From assembly GCA_022510685.1 (NCBI GenBank), contig JAFLTA010000015.1, positions 1 to 41,298 of the forward strand: a DNA stretch of 41,298 nucleotides. Direction: 5' to 3'. A model generated the notes under the pieces. The model was not told the DNA's origin and searched no databases. It saw nothing but the letters and a program-made list of their open reading frames with translations. Shown here in pieces: positions 6,507-15,285 of this stretch; within the stretch, counting starts at the first letter, position 1; each line of letters starts with the position of its first letter. This stretch comes from Lachnospiraceae bacterium. Its GTDB lineage: Bacteria; Bacillota; Clostridia; Lachnospirales; Lachnospiraceae. A program made the position numbers and the translations under genes.

Positions 6507-9327
6507 AGAGAAGAAGGGCGATAAGCTTCTGCTGTGTGAGAATATCAAAGAAGCAAATCGGTGGATGCGAAGGATTAACAAAACGAGTAAAATATACACG
6601 CAGGGAGTGACTGCGTGTACGATATCGGACTTGGCAAAAAACATTGTTGAGATGGCAGTGGCTTTTTCGACTTCCCTGGATGAACTTCGTGAGGTGAAAG
6701 TACTCGATGATGCAGCGGCATCTCGTATTATGCTTGAAGTGTTGCAGGACCGTAATGTCCGTGCTGAATGTGAGGGGAAGGGAGTAACCTTCATTCCGGA
6801 AGCATCCATTGACAATGCGCTTGCGTTGAAAATTATACAGGCTTTCCACAAACTGAGGCTCGGCGAGAGGAAAGCGGAGTCAGACTCCGCAGGACGAGAA
6901 GATGGGTACAGACGGCTACTCGGAATTTTGTTGGAAAAATACGAAGACAAATTAAAAGATGCCGGCTATTATGACAGATGTATGATTTTGAAAAAAGCAA
7001 TAGAATGCTTAGAAAACGCAGAGTACATAAAGGACTACCAAGCGCAGTATTCCAGGATGGATGTTGCCTGTCTGATGCCATGGGAGCGGACATATGAGGA
7101 GAACCGGTTTTTGAAAAAAATAGAAAGCATATCATCTGTACAGGAAATGACGATGATAGACATGCGCGTTTTTGACAAAGGGAAGAAGGTTTCGTATGAA
7201 TTTGTAAAGGCATATGGTGCTGCAAATGAGATTCGTCATATAGCGGATGAGATAGAGGGGCAGAAAATCCCCTATGGTGACGTAACGGTTTTATATTCCT
7301 CACAGGAGCATGACTCTTTTATTCGTACCGTTTTTGGAGAGCGTGGAATTCCCTACTGTATGCCGGCGGGAAGATTGGCGTTAGACAACGATTACATTGA
7401 CCTTCTCTACCGGTTGCTAGACTGGATGCAGACAGGAGGTTTTCAGAGTGCAGAAGGGTTTCTCAAACGCTCCGGATGCCTCTCTCTGTGGGAGGAGGCA
7501 GACGAGGAAACAGGGCAAAGCGAGGAAGTGAAGCAAAACGAGGGTGAAAAGCAGAGCGCGGAACCGAAGCAGAACAAAAAGAAAGGTCGATCGCTGTTGC
7601 CGGAGGCACTACGGGACATACGGGATATTCATCAGAAGTTTTCGACCGGGGGAGAGGTGACCTTTTATAGTTTGTTAAAGGAGTTGGAGGATTATTTAAA
7701 AAAATACTCCCATGTTCCTAATCCGAACTGGAAAACGGCTAAGGAGTGCATAAACAGCATATATGACAGATACGAAGGGGCGGCGCCGGTGTCTTTTAAG
7801 GATGCAGCAGCACGCTTGCAGGAAGAATTGACAACGATACGGACTGCAGAGGAGGAAAGGCAGGATGCGGTATGTGTCATTCCGATTCAAAAGAGGAGTG
7901 TGCTAGAGCGCGGACATAATTATATCGTGGGATTATCGGATTATCATTTCCGGGAAACACTGTTGGATTCTGCCATTCTTTCGGATGAGCAGTTGAAAAA
8001 TCAGGTTAAAGTGGACGCTTCCTATTCGGCAGATGACAGAGATAAGGATTATGTGGAACTGGAATTGGATGCAGAGAGGAGAAAGCAGGAGCATCTGACA
8101 GACACCATGAATACTCTTTTTGAGGGCAGAATCGTCCTGTCGTATAGTTCCTATGACTCCGTCAATCAGAAAAAAATATCCCCTTCCCTTTACTATCTGG
8201 ACATTATGAAGGAAAAAGAGGGAAAGGAGAAACCGGTAGGAGGGTATTCGCTTCTTTCATACAATTATGTGGATGATGCAGCGTTGTTTCCGAATACGGC
8301 AGAGGACAATCAGGAGGAAGATGGGGCAGGCTCCGCGAAAGTTCCGGTTTTCAGTCAGTCCGCCCTATATACGATGTTAGTTTGTTCCCGCAAGTATTTT
8401 TATAAGAAAGTCTTACATATTCCGGATGAGGAAGAAAAAGACAGAAATGCAGGAATATGGCTGGAGCCTCTTGTTAAGGGGACTCTTTTTCACAGTGTAT
8501 TAGAGAAGTACATAAACAGTGAGTTAAAGGACGTGGAAATACCGGCAGGGGAGTTAAATCAGGTAGTTTTCGATCGTATTTTTTCTGAAACAATTGAAGG
8601 TACCAGGGAGGAGGTGCCCTGTGAGTCTGAAGTTGTGTATGAGATGGAAAAACAGTCGTATCAGGAAATTTTAGAACGATTTTTGACAGAGCTGCATATA
8701 GAACTTTCAAAGAGTGAGCAGAAATGGAAAGTGTATCAGTGTGAGATGAAGATTGGCCTGAACGAAAAGCGAAAGCACCGTCCGGAGGATGAGTACAGGG
8801 AAGAGTACGAGTTTGAATACGAAGATGAGCCGGGGGAGGTGCATAAAGAGAAACTTACAGTGGCTTATCACGGAGAATTGGACAGAGTGGATTTTTATGT
8901 TGACAGCAAGGGTATCACACACTTTCGGATTGTAGACTATAAAACGGGAAAACAGAATAGTCATAAACAGAAACTGGATTGTGATATCTGGCCGCAGCAT
9001 ATCATATATGCCCGCCTGTTGGAAAATAAAGTCAAAGATTGTGTTGTGGATGAGTTTGTATATGAATACCTTTTCGAGAAGGCACCGGAAAAAAGAAAAA
9101 TTGTATATACAAAGGAACAATTGGAAGGGCTTCCTGTATATGTGAAGGAAGTGTTAATCAGGACTCTCGCAAAACACGATTACGCGTGGCGTCCTCCGAT
9201 TAACAGGGACAAAACGGACAAAGAAGAAGCTAAAAAAGTTGACGGTATACTAAAAGAACATGAAAAGACATGTGAATACTGTTCTTACCAGGATATGTGC
9301 CGGGAAAGGATGGGTAGAAAATTATGA
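6496..9327 (+). CDS. addB: AddB-like PD-(D/E)XK nuclease, short form
   Basis: This 943-residue protein resembles AddB, the partner of AddA in the helicase-nuclease that processes DNA double-strand ends for recombination. The C-terminal RecB-type nuclease is visible as GELD (D796) and IVDYKTGK (D814, K816). The four cysteines of the AddB iron-sulfur cluster are present: C630 in LVCSRKYF, then C926, C929 and C935 near the C-terminus, with the typical CxxC-x5-C spacing. Bacillus subtilis AddB has 1166 residues; this protein is about 220 shorter, and no Walker A is visible at its N-terminus, so the helicase-like part is probably inactive. A GGAAGGAGGAGG site precedes ATG 6496. Its stop overlaps the addA start as ATGA, indicating coupled translation. 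Confidence 0.8.
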   Translation: MDWLEKKGDKLLLCENIKEANRWMRRINKTSKIYTQGVTACTISDLAKNIVEMAVAFSTSLDELREVKVLDDAAASRIMLEVLQDRNVRAECEGKGVTFIPEASIDNALALKIIQAFHKLRLGERKAESDSAGREDGYRRLLGILLEKYEDKLKDAGYYDRCMILKKAIECLENAEYIKDYQAQYSRMDVACLMPWERTYEENRFLKKIESISSVQEMTMIDMRVFDKGKKVSYEFVKAYGAANEIRHIADEIEGQKIPYGDVTVLYSSQEHDSFIRTVFGERGIPYCMPAGRLALDNDYIDLLYRLLDWMQTGGFQSAEGFLKRSGCLSLWEEADEETGQSEEVKQNEGEKQSAEPKQNKKKGRSLLPEALRDIRDIHQKFSTGGEVTFYSLLKELEDYLKKYSHVPNPNWKTAKECINSIYDRYEGAAPVSFKDAAARLQEELTTIRTAEEERQDAVCVIPIQKRSVLERGHNYIVGLSDYHFRETLLDSAILSDEQLKNQVKVDASYSADDRDKDYVELELDAERRKQEHLTDTMNTLFEGRIVLSYSSYDSVNQKKISPSLYYLDIMKEKEGKEKPVGGYSLLSYNYVDDAALFPNTAEDNQEEDGAGSAKVPVFSQSALYTMLVCSRKYFYKKVLHIPDEEEKDRNAGIWLEPLVKGTLFHSVLEKYINSELKDVEIPAGELNQVVFDRIFSETIEGTREEVPCESEVVYEMEKQSYQEILERFLTELHIELSKSEQKWKVYQCEMKIGLNEKRKHRPEDEYREEYEFEYEDEPGEVHKEKLTVAYHGELDRVDFYVDSKGITHFRIVDYKTGKQNSHKQKLDCDIWPQHIIYARLLENKVKDCVVDEFVYEYLFEKAPEKRKIVYTKEQLEGLPVYVKEVLIRTLAKHDYAWRPPINRDKTDKEEAKKVDGILKEHEKTCEYCSYQDMCRERMGRKL

Positions 9328-12300
9328 TGAGAACTGACTTGGATGAACAAAGAAAACGTGAACGGATAAAGACACCTACAGATAAAAGTGTGTTTGTTGA
9401 AGCAGGTGCTGGTGCCGGAAAGACGACATTGATAGTATCCCGTCTGATTAACCAGCTAAAACAGGGAATTCTGCCGGAGCATATTGTTGTTATCACCTTT
9501 ACAAATAAAGCTACAGAGGAACTGCAGGAGCGCATAATCAAAGAATTAAAGGATGCCGGCAGGAAAGCGGGATTAAGTGAAGAGGAGCGTAAAAATCTTA
9601 ACTATGCACAACAGAATATGGACAGACTCCACATATCCACCATACACAGTTTTTGTTTTAAGCTGCTCAAAGAAAATGCATTGACAGCCGGTGTTCCGGT
9701 GGATATCGAGATGATGGAGGAGCCGGAGAGATTAGCTGAGCAGGAAGTCCTGTTTGAGGACTGGTATGCCAGGCTGGATAGAAGCATCATGAATCAGTTA
9801 TACGCTCTTTTTCCGGGCAGTAATAGCTATATGGCAAGAAATTGTTTAAAGGATGCGTATGCCAAAATAGCAACGCGTCCGCAAGAGGTAGAAGTGTACC
9901 GGGAGAATACGGACTTTGATAAGTATGAAGATATGATTGAGCAGGGGAATCAGCTGCTGAAGGATTTTGCCGGAGAAATTTATCGAATACTTCCCGACAA
10001 AAATAAGCGGAATATGGAGTCTGTTTTTCATGACTTGCTGAATGAGGAGGAGAAGGCGGTCAACAAACCGTTCCGCACAGCAATTGAGGAGCTATATCGA
10101 TTTGATGGGAATCAGGTAGACATGCCGGAGGAAGCTATATGGGATATTAATAAACTGTTAAAAAGCGTGGAGAAAGCCTTCAACAAGCAAAACGGGCATT
10201 ATGAAAAGGACATTGCACAGGGGTTAAACGAGGCGTTATCGAAGTCAGAAATATATAAAAACCTGGATGAGTACATAAAGCAATACGAGTTTTATTGTAC
10301 GGATTTGATTACATCACTGGCACAGGATGCACGGGAATATTACAGAAAGCACCGGAATGTTAGAACCGTCTCCAATGATTCTCTTTTGGAGCAGGCAAGG
10401 GATCTGGTCTGCAGACATTCGGAGCTGGCGCGTCAGTTGGCGAAGAAGTACCGGCATCTTTATATTGATGAATTTCAAGATGTGGACCATATGCAGGCAG
10501 AGCTGGCTTTGTGCTTCAAGGAGAATGGAAGCCGACTTTTTCTGGTAGGGGATCCCAAACAGTCTATATACCGTTTCCGGGGTGCGGAACCAAAATTGTT
10601 TGACAAAATTAAAAAGGACATGACAGAGGATAAGGACTCCGAGGTTTTTGAGTTGGATGATAATTACCGTTCTTCCGGCAAGGTGATTGACTGGGTAAAT
10701 ACTGTTTTCAAGCAACGTTTTACCGATATAAAATATCGTGATATGAAAGTCGGCGGCACAAAGAACATCTCGGGTCATGCTGACCGTTTGCTGGATGGAG
10801 TCTATAAGTATGACAAGGATAACCGGTTGGAAATCGTCGAGGAAGATGCGGAACAACTGGCAGATGTCATCGACAGACTGGTATCCGGTGAGTATTGTAT
10901 TTTCGATGGGGAAAACGCTCCACGTCCCGTCCGTTACAAAGATTTTTTGGTTCTCACATGGACGACAAAAAATATACCTGCCTATACGCAGGCGTTTAAG
11001 GATAAGGAAATTCCATTTCTCGTGGATGGGAAGGAACCTCTGTCAGTCTATGTGGTTTTGAATCGTTTTCGTCTGTTGTACCGCTATCTGGCAAGATATG
11101 AAAAAAAGTATATAGAAGGTGCCATTGAAGCTTTGTCGCAGGATGATACAGAGGTGTTGGAAAGAAAGAGTGCCGTGGACTTTCTTCGTACTTGGAAAAA
11201 GGAGACGAAAGAGCTGGATGGAAAAGGGAAAGCCGGCTATCTGTCAGGAAAAACAGAATATCTGATTCCAAGAGGGAGAGTGCTTAAGGAACAGGAGATG
11301 AACTCCATTCAGACTAAACTGGTACAGATGGTGGAGAAGGTGTGTGCAACAGCTACGTCCGCTAATGCCTACCTCCTTGCAGAAGAATTTGACCGATATG
11401 TCAGTACAGAATTGGAACATGAACTCGTTCTGGAAGAAAATGCCGATGCCGTGCGAATCATGAATATGCATAAGGCGAAGGGACTGGAAGCGGGTGTGGT
11501 GATTTTGGCTGACAGGGTGGCGAGTAAAAAAATGTCAGAGCAAACATACATGGATAGTGACACCGCTGTAACCCCACGGAAATATACATTATATACAGAT
11601 TATCGGTACGGACAGTTTAACGGTGTTATTTCCGGACTCTCTCAAATGCCGGAGAAGGTGGCGGCCGGTGAGGAGGAGAAAGAACAGGAAGAGGTAAGAA
11701 AACAGTATGTCGCTGCCACCAGAGCAAAACAGGCACTGATTATTATGAATCCCATACGTGGTAGCCGGGAAAAAGGAAAGAAAGACTATTTTTCGGATTA
11801 TATGGATGCGGTCAAAAATTCTCTTGCCGATAAGCTGAGAAAAAACGGGGATATGATGGAAGATGGTGTTGAAGACGGCAATGGTGAAAGCGGCGAAAAT
11901 TCTGTCAGGAGAGATGCTCAAAAGAAATGTTTCCAAAAGAAGGAGCGGACAGAGGAAGCGGCACAAAGGGAAGAACAGTATATAAGCATTACGCCGAGCG
12001 GTCTTGAAGTCGGGGGAAACAGTGCGAACGCAGATGAAACAAAGAGCGAAGGTGACGCAAAGAGCGAAGTACGTCCGAAAGGAAATATCTTCGGTACGGT
12101 CATGCACCGCTGCTTTGAACTCATGATGATTCAGATTATGAGCCCGGATGCGGAAAACCGGAGAAAGAACAAAAAATTAGCAGACATTTTTGCAGGAACG
12201 GGACAGATATCCCGGATTATTCGGCAGGCTCTTGTGGAAAATTATAGCGATATTAAGAGCAAATACGAGGCACCGGATGAAAGCGGAAATCCAAGATACA

Positions 12301-12740
12301 AAAAAGAAATGTTAAAGTATCAGGAGCATCTGGAAATATTCCTCAATGATTTTTTGGATGATAAAGATGTCGCAGATATTATTTCCCGGACGGAAGAATA
12401 TTACACAGAATATCCGTTTTCTTTTGACGCATCGAAACGCGATGCTAAGGATATGTTTGAGAAACTGGCACCATATCTGGAAAAGAAAAAGATAGAAATA
12501 GGTGATGAGCAGCGTGTATGGGTCAATGGAACGATGGATTTGGTGTTGCACCTGCAGGATGGAAACGTTATCATATTGGATTATAAATCGGATACAAAAG
12601 GCGATAATGTATCCATAGAAAAGTTTGACGAGTATTTAAACAAATATAATGGGCAACTGGAGTTATATAAATATGCTGCCACGCGCATATTTGATGTGAC
12701 GATGGATAAAGTAGAGACGATTCTATATCATTTATACTAG
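9324..12740 (+). CDS. addA: AddA-like UvrD-family helicase with nuclease domain
   Basis: This 1138-residue superfamily 1A helicase shows Walker A in EAGAGAGKTT (K33), motif Ia FTNKATEEL, motif II YIDEFQD, motif III VGDPKQSIYRFRGA and motif VI YVAATRAKQAL. The C-terminal end has a RecB-like nuclease motif, GTMDLVLHLQDGNVIILDYK. Both parts match AddA, the 3'-5' translocating helicase and 3'-strand nuclease of AddAB. A charged, low-complexity linker (about residues 835-905) separates helicase and nuclease. The protein is somewhat shorter than B. subtilis AddA (1232). The ATG at 9324 overlaps the addB stop; ATG 9327 is equally possible. With the short AddB it may form the organism's AddAB or a second, diverged complex; that cannot be settled here. 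Confidence 0.85.
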   Translation: MMRTDLDEQRKRERIKTPTDKSVFVEAGAGAGKTTLIVSRLINQLKQGILPEHIVVITFTNKATEELQERIIKELKDAGRKAGLSEEERKNLNYAQQNMDRLHISTIHSFCFKLLKENALTAGVPVDIEMMEEPERLAEQEVLFEDWYARLDRSIMNQLYALFPGSNSYMARNCLKDAYAKIATRPQEVEVYRENTDFDKYEDMIEQGNQLLKDFAGEIYRILPDKNKRNMESVFHDLLNEEEKAVNKPFRTAIEELYRFDGNQVDMPEEAIWDINKLLKSVEKAFNKQNGHYEKDIAQGLNEALSKSEIYKNLDEYIKQYEFYCTDLITSLAQDAREYYRKHRNVRTVSNDSLLEQARDLVCRHSELARQLAKKYRHLYIDEFQDVDHMQAELALCFKENGSRLFLVGDPKQSIYRFRGAEPKLFDKIKKDMTEDKDSEVFELDDNYRSSGKVIDWVNTVFKQRFTDIKYRDMKVGGTKNISGHADRLLDGVYKYDKDNRLEIVEEDAEQLADVIDRLVSGEYCIFDGENAPRPVRYKDFLVLTWTTKNIPAYTQAFKDKEIPFLVDGKEPLSVYVVLNRFRLLYRYLARYEKKYIEGAIEALSQDDTEVLERKSAVDFLRTWKKETKELDGKGKAGYLSGKTEYLIPRGRVLKEQEMNSIQTKLVQMVEKVCATATSANAYLLAEEFDRYVSTELEHELVLEENADAVRIMNMHKAKGLEAGVVILADRVASKKMSEQTYMDSDTAVTPRKYTLYTDYRYGQFNGVISGLSQMPEKVAAGEEEKEQEEVRKQYVAATRAKQALIIMNPIRGSREKGKKDYFSDYMDAVKNSLADKLRKNGDMMEDGVEDGNGESGENSVRRDAQKKCFQKKERTEEAAQREEQYISITPSGLEVGGNSANADETKSEGDAKSEVRPKGNIFGTVMHRCFELMMIQIMSPDAENRRKNKKLADIFAGTGQISRIIRQALVENYSDIKSKYEAPDESGNPRYKKEMLKYQEHLEIFLNDFLDDKDVADIISRTEEYYTEYPFSFDASKRDAKDMFEKLAPYLEKKKIEIGDEQRVWVNGTMDLVLHLQDGNVIILDYKSDTKGDNVSIEKFDEYLNKYNGQLELYKYAATRIFDVTMDKVETILYHLY

Positions 12741-12754
12741 TATGTGGTAAAATC

Positions 12755-12768
12755 GGACAAATTTGTCC
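12755..12768. promoter_or_regulatory. GGACA-N4-TGTCC palindrome, copy 3 (putative operator)
   Basis: GGACAAATTTGTCC is a perfect 14-bp palindrome and the best of three copies. A -10-like TATCAT lies at 12791-12796, again 22 bases beyond, so the palindrome centre is at -41.5 from the predicted start near 12803. It would control the three-gene set starting at 12844. Confidence 0.65.
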
Positions 12769-12843
12769 TGTTAATCCTCCTTCTTTTTGCTATCATGATT
12801 GACGTAACAAAGATTGATAAGCAAAAGGAAGGAGGATTTTTTT

Positions 12844-13368
12844 ATGAAAAGGCAAATTAGGAGAAGCGTGTTTGAGACAAATTCAAGTGCCGTACACAGT
12901 CTGATAGTCACGAAAAATAATGATTACTTTTCGGAAAATGAAGTGAGAGATAATTTTAAATTTTTGTGGGGCAAGCCTGTTAAATGGAGTTATGAAGATA
13001 TGACGTTTCCCATAGAATTTCAGGTGCTGACATCGTTGTATGACAAAGCAAGATACGTGTTAGCCTTAATGTGCAGGCAAATAGGAGACAATGTATACGA
13101 GGAAGTAAATACCGTTATCCGGTCATATGTTCCCGATTTTTCCGGATTTGAATTTGAAACATTGGATTTGCCAAATGGTTTGGTGGAGGAAAATCTGATT
13201 GATTTTTTACAAAAGGAAGATATCACGATTACAGAGTTTCTCACAAACAAGCGATATGTGGTCATTGTTGACGGTGATCATGATGACTGCGACTACAACC
13301 GCCTGAAAAAAAGCGGACTTTTCAATAAGGAAATGGTGGAGAGAGAGTATATCGGTGAAGATTTTTAA
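12844..13368 (+). CDS. Unknown protein with N-terminal RRSVFETNSSAVHSL motif
   Basis: This 174-residue protein begins MKRQIRRSVFETNSSAVHS. A FETNSSSxHS-type N-terminus is, to my recollection, shared by uncharacterised bacterial and phage proteins, but no function is known to me. The rest has no recognisable domain, signal or membrane segment. It is acidic, with aromatic-rich strands. The start at 12844 is chosen because GGAAGGAGG (12827-12835) precedes it, whereas the in-frame ATG at 12814 has no ribosome site. A radical SAM gene starts 15 bases after the stop. Since the N-terminal motif is rich in Ser, Thr, Asn and His, it could be a modification or recognition site, which is speculative. 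Confidence 0.75.
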   Translation: MKRQIRRSVFETNSSAVHSLIVTKNNDYFSENEVRDNFKFLWGKPVKWSYEDMTFPIEFQVLTSLYDKARYVLALMCRQIGDNVYEEVNTVIRSYVPDFSGFEFETLDLPNGLVEENLIDFLQKEDITITEFLTNKRYVVIVDGDHDDCDYNRLKKSGLFNKEMVEREYIGEDF

Positions 13369-13383
13369 GATGGAGGGATGGAG

Positions 13384-14331
13384 ATGGAGTTGCCGGGCAC
13401 ATATAAAAATGGCAATTATATCGTAAAGCTTCTGCCGGACGGAACGAAGGTCAGAGAGACCGATGAAAATGAATTTATTCCTGCATTTGCAGAGAGTTGT
13501 GACTGCAAAATCACAGACCGGTGTGACGGCGGATGTCCGTATTGCTATGAGGGGTGTACACCGGAGGGTAGACATGGCGACATTTTACAGTATAAATTTT
13601 TGGATACGTTACATCCCTATACAGAACTTGCAATTAATGGCAATGATATGAGTCATCCGGATTTAGTTCCGTTTCTCTGCAAACTGAAGGAAAAAAGAGT
13701 GATCGTGAATATGACTGTAAATCAGATTCATTTTGAGAAATATCAAGAGTTGATTTGTGAGTTGGTTGACAGAAAGCTGATATACGGATTGGGTATTTCG
13801 CTGAAAGTGCCGACGGAGCAGTTTATAGCACAAGTAAAACGATATCCCAATGCAGTTATCCATGTCATTAACGGTGTTTTAACACGTTGCGATGTGGAGA
13901 GGCTGTCTGATAACAATCTGAAGTTGCTTATTTTGGGATATAAGACGTTGAGGCGCGGGGATGTTTGGTATAGCGAGGAATATGAAAATATTACAGAGAG
14001 ACAGAACTGGCTGAAAGTAAGTCTGCCGGATATTATCAGTCATTTTCAAGTGGTCAGCTTTGATAATCTTGCTCTGGAGCAGCTTGGCGTAAAAGAGTGG
14101 ATGGATGAGGAGAAATGGAGCGAATTTTATATGGGAGATGATGGGAATTACACATTTTACCTTGACCTGGTGGAAGGCAGCTTTGCCGGGAACTCCCTTA
14201 CATCTTACAGATATCCGCTCATGGAGCATATTGATGACATGTTTCGTAAACAGAAAGGAGAGTATCATTATGGAAAAAAAGATTGTGAATATGAGTATTT
14301 GGCGTGTGAGCAAAAGAGAGAGGGGTTATAA
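13384..14331 (+). CDS. Radical SAM protein of unknown substrate
   Basis: This 315-residue protein has the radical SAM cluster motif CX3CX2C as C47-DGG-C51-PY-C54, with extra cysteines C39, C41 and C58 close by that could bind a second cluster or shape the site. This motif binds a 4Fe-4S cluster that cleaves S-adenosylmethionine to a 5'-deoxyadenosyl radical. The C-terminal half has no clear SPASM or other auxiliary cluster motif, though a few cysteines occur near the end (DCEYEYLACEQ). The start at 13384 gives GGAGGG a 6-base spacing; ATG 13378 would leave none. Translation overlaps the next gene by 62 bases. The position between two uncharacterised genes suggests that one of them may be its substrate or partner. 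Confidence 0.8.
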   Translation: MELPGTYKNGNYIVKLLPDGTKVRETDENEFIPAFAESCDCKITDRCDGGCPYCYEGCTPEGRHGDILQYKFLDTLHPYTELAINGNDMSHPDLVPFLCKLKEKRVIVNMTVNQIHFEKYQELICELVDRKLIYGLGISLKVPTEQFIAQVKRYPNAVIHVINGVLTRCDVERLSDNNLKLLILGYKTLRRGDVWYSEEYENITERQNWLKVSLPDIISHFQVVSFDNLALEQLGVKEWMDEEKWSEFYMGDDGNYTFYLDLVEGSFAGNSLTSYRYPLMEHIDDMFRKQKGEYHYGKKDCEYEYLACEQKREGL

Positions 14332-15115
14332 ACTCTCGGGAATTGCGGATCATCATCCGAAACTGGGGAGAAATGTGTATGTCGCAGGGACATCGACTCT
14401 CAAAAAGTATAGTTTTGAGGAGGATGTTCTCACCTACGAAACGAGGAACACGATTTATAAATGTCCTTTGAAATACATGGAGACCGAGCTGGGATTCGGT
14501 GAAATAATGCATTATGATGAGAATCAGGTGAAAAAGTACGAGGAGTCAGACAGTATGCTGGATAAAATCATGGCTGCGTCTGTCAGAATATTGACGGGAA
14601 ATGAATCAGACAGTGATTTTGCTAAGTACATATTAAAACTTGCCGAAGCGGGAAAAGCAGAGTTGGAGGCGGCAAAAAAAGCGGATGATGAACGCTTGAT
14701 CAATATTGCAAAGAATTACGAGAATTGTGTGTACCTGGAGGTTTCCAATATCGACTGCGGAGACAAACTGGCATATCATTTGGGGGATGAATGCGGGGTG
14801 GTTGAGCCGATACTGCATTCGGGAATGTTTCAAGACAGTGTATTATACATGGAGTTTGGAGTTTTGGATTTTCGGTATTTTCCTATGGCAGGGTTTAGTA
14901 TGGAGACATACAGTTGGTCTGACAACATTATGCAGGTCGTGATAAAAAACGTAGAGGAGGATACCATTTATTTTAACCATGAAGAAGTGGCACCTGGCGA
15001 AACGAAGGTGTTTACACCACAGGGACACCGTGAAGGACTTTTTTCACCGGACTGTTATAATGGAAAATCTGTTTTTTCAGGAGCAGTATGGGAGATTCCC
15101 GAGGATGATGATTGA
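14270..15115 (+). CDS. Unknown protein, third gene of the radical SAM set
   Basis: This 281-residue protein matches no family I recognise. Its start at 14270 is supported by AAAGGAGAG seven bases ahead. This places the first 62 bases inside the radical SAM gene, an overlap that argues for coupled translation. A longer reading from 14105 lacks such a site. The N-terminal 85 residues are basic and strand-rich; residues about 85-155 are probably helical (AKYILKLAEAGKAELEAAKKA); the C-terminal part is rich in aromatic residues and ends in EIPEDDD. No signal peptide or membrane segment is seen. Confidence 0.7.
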   Translation: MEKKIVNMSIWRVSKRERGYKLSGIADHHPKLGRNVYVAGTSTLKKYSFEEDVLTYETRNTIYKCPLKYMETELGFGEIMHYDENQVKKYEESDSMLDKIMAASVRILTGNESDSDFAKYILKLAEAGKAELEAAKKADDERLINIAKNYENCVYLEVSNIDCGDKLAYHLGDECGVVEPILHSGMFQDSVLYMEFGVLDFRYFPMAGFSMETYSWSDNIMQVVIKNVEEDTIYFNHEEVAPGETKVFTPQGHREGLFSPDCYNGKSVFSGAVWEIPEDDD

Positions 15116-15134
15116 TGAGAAACAGGATTGAAAA

Positions 15135-15151
15135 GGTTGCTTTCAGCAACC
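15135..15151 (+). other. Small hairpin after the radical SAM set
   Basis: GGTTGC (15135-15140) pairs with GCAACC (15146-15151) around a 5-base loop. It lies 19 bases after the preceding stop and immediately before a much stronger hairpin. Confidence 0.5.
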
Positions 15152-15156
15152 TTGCC

Positions 15157-15194
15157 GCAGGCGGAGAGTTTTGCAAACGAAACTCTCCGCCTGC
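15157..15194 (+). terminator. Perfect 15-bp hairpin at the accessory/sporulation boundary
   Basis: Bases 15157-15171 pair perfectly with 15180-15194 (stem beginning GCAGGCGG, 8-base loop). It probably ends transcription from the upstream gene set, although only a mixed TTCTCGTG follows and not a run of T. A role as an RNA stabiliser is an alternative. Confidence 0.5.
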
Positions 15195-15215
15195 TTCTCG
15201 TGACGATTTGTACAA

Positions 15216-15244
15216 GTAATATTTTTGGACATCCTGCATATATT
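15216..15244 (+). promoter_or_regulatory. Sigma-E-like promoter of the spoIIIA operon
   Basis: GTAATATT (15216-15223) and CATATATT (15237-15244) are 13 bases apart, close to the mother-cell sigma-E consensus (ATATT, 13-14 bases, CATA). Sigma-E control of spoIIIA is established in Bacillus and Clostridioides. Confidence 0.65.
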
Positions 15245-15285
15245 GGATTAGGGTACCGTTATCCTAAACGAGAGGAGGAAAGGCT

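Noticed and set aside
12755-12768. Reading the TTGTCC arm of the palindromes as a normal -35 element
   Set aside because: The distance to the -10-like hexamer is 22 bases at both copy 1 and copy 3, too long for a sigma-A promoter; an activator site fits better.
14105-14269. N-terminal extension of the third radical SAM-set gene from ATG 14105
   Set aside because: It lies wholly inside the radical SAM gene and has no ribosome site, whereas ATG 14270 follows AAAGGAGAG at good spacing.
15227-15234. A further copy of the GGACA half-site before spoIIIAA
   Set aside because: Only GGACATCC is present, without the TGTCC arm at the right distance; it lies within the spacer of the sigma-E-like promoter.
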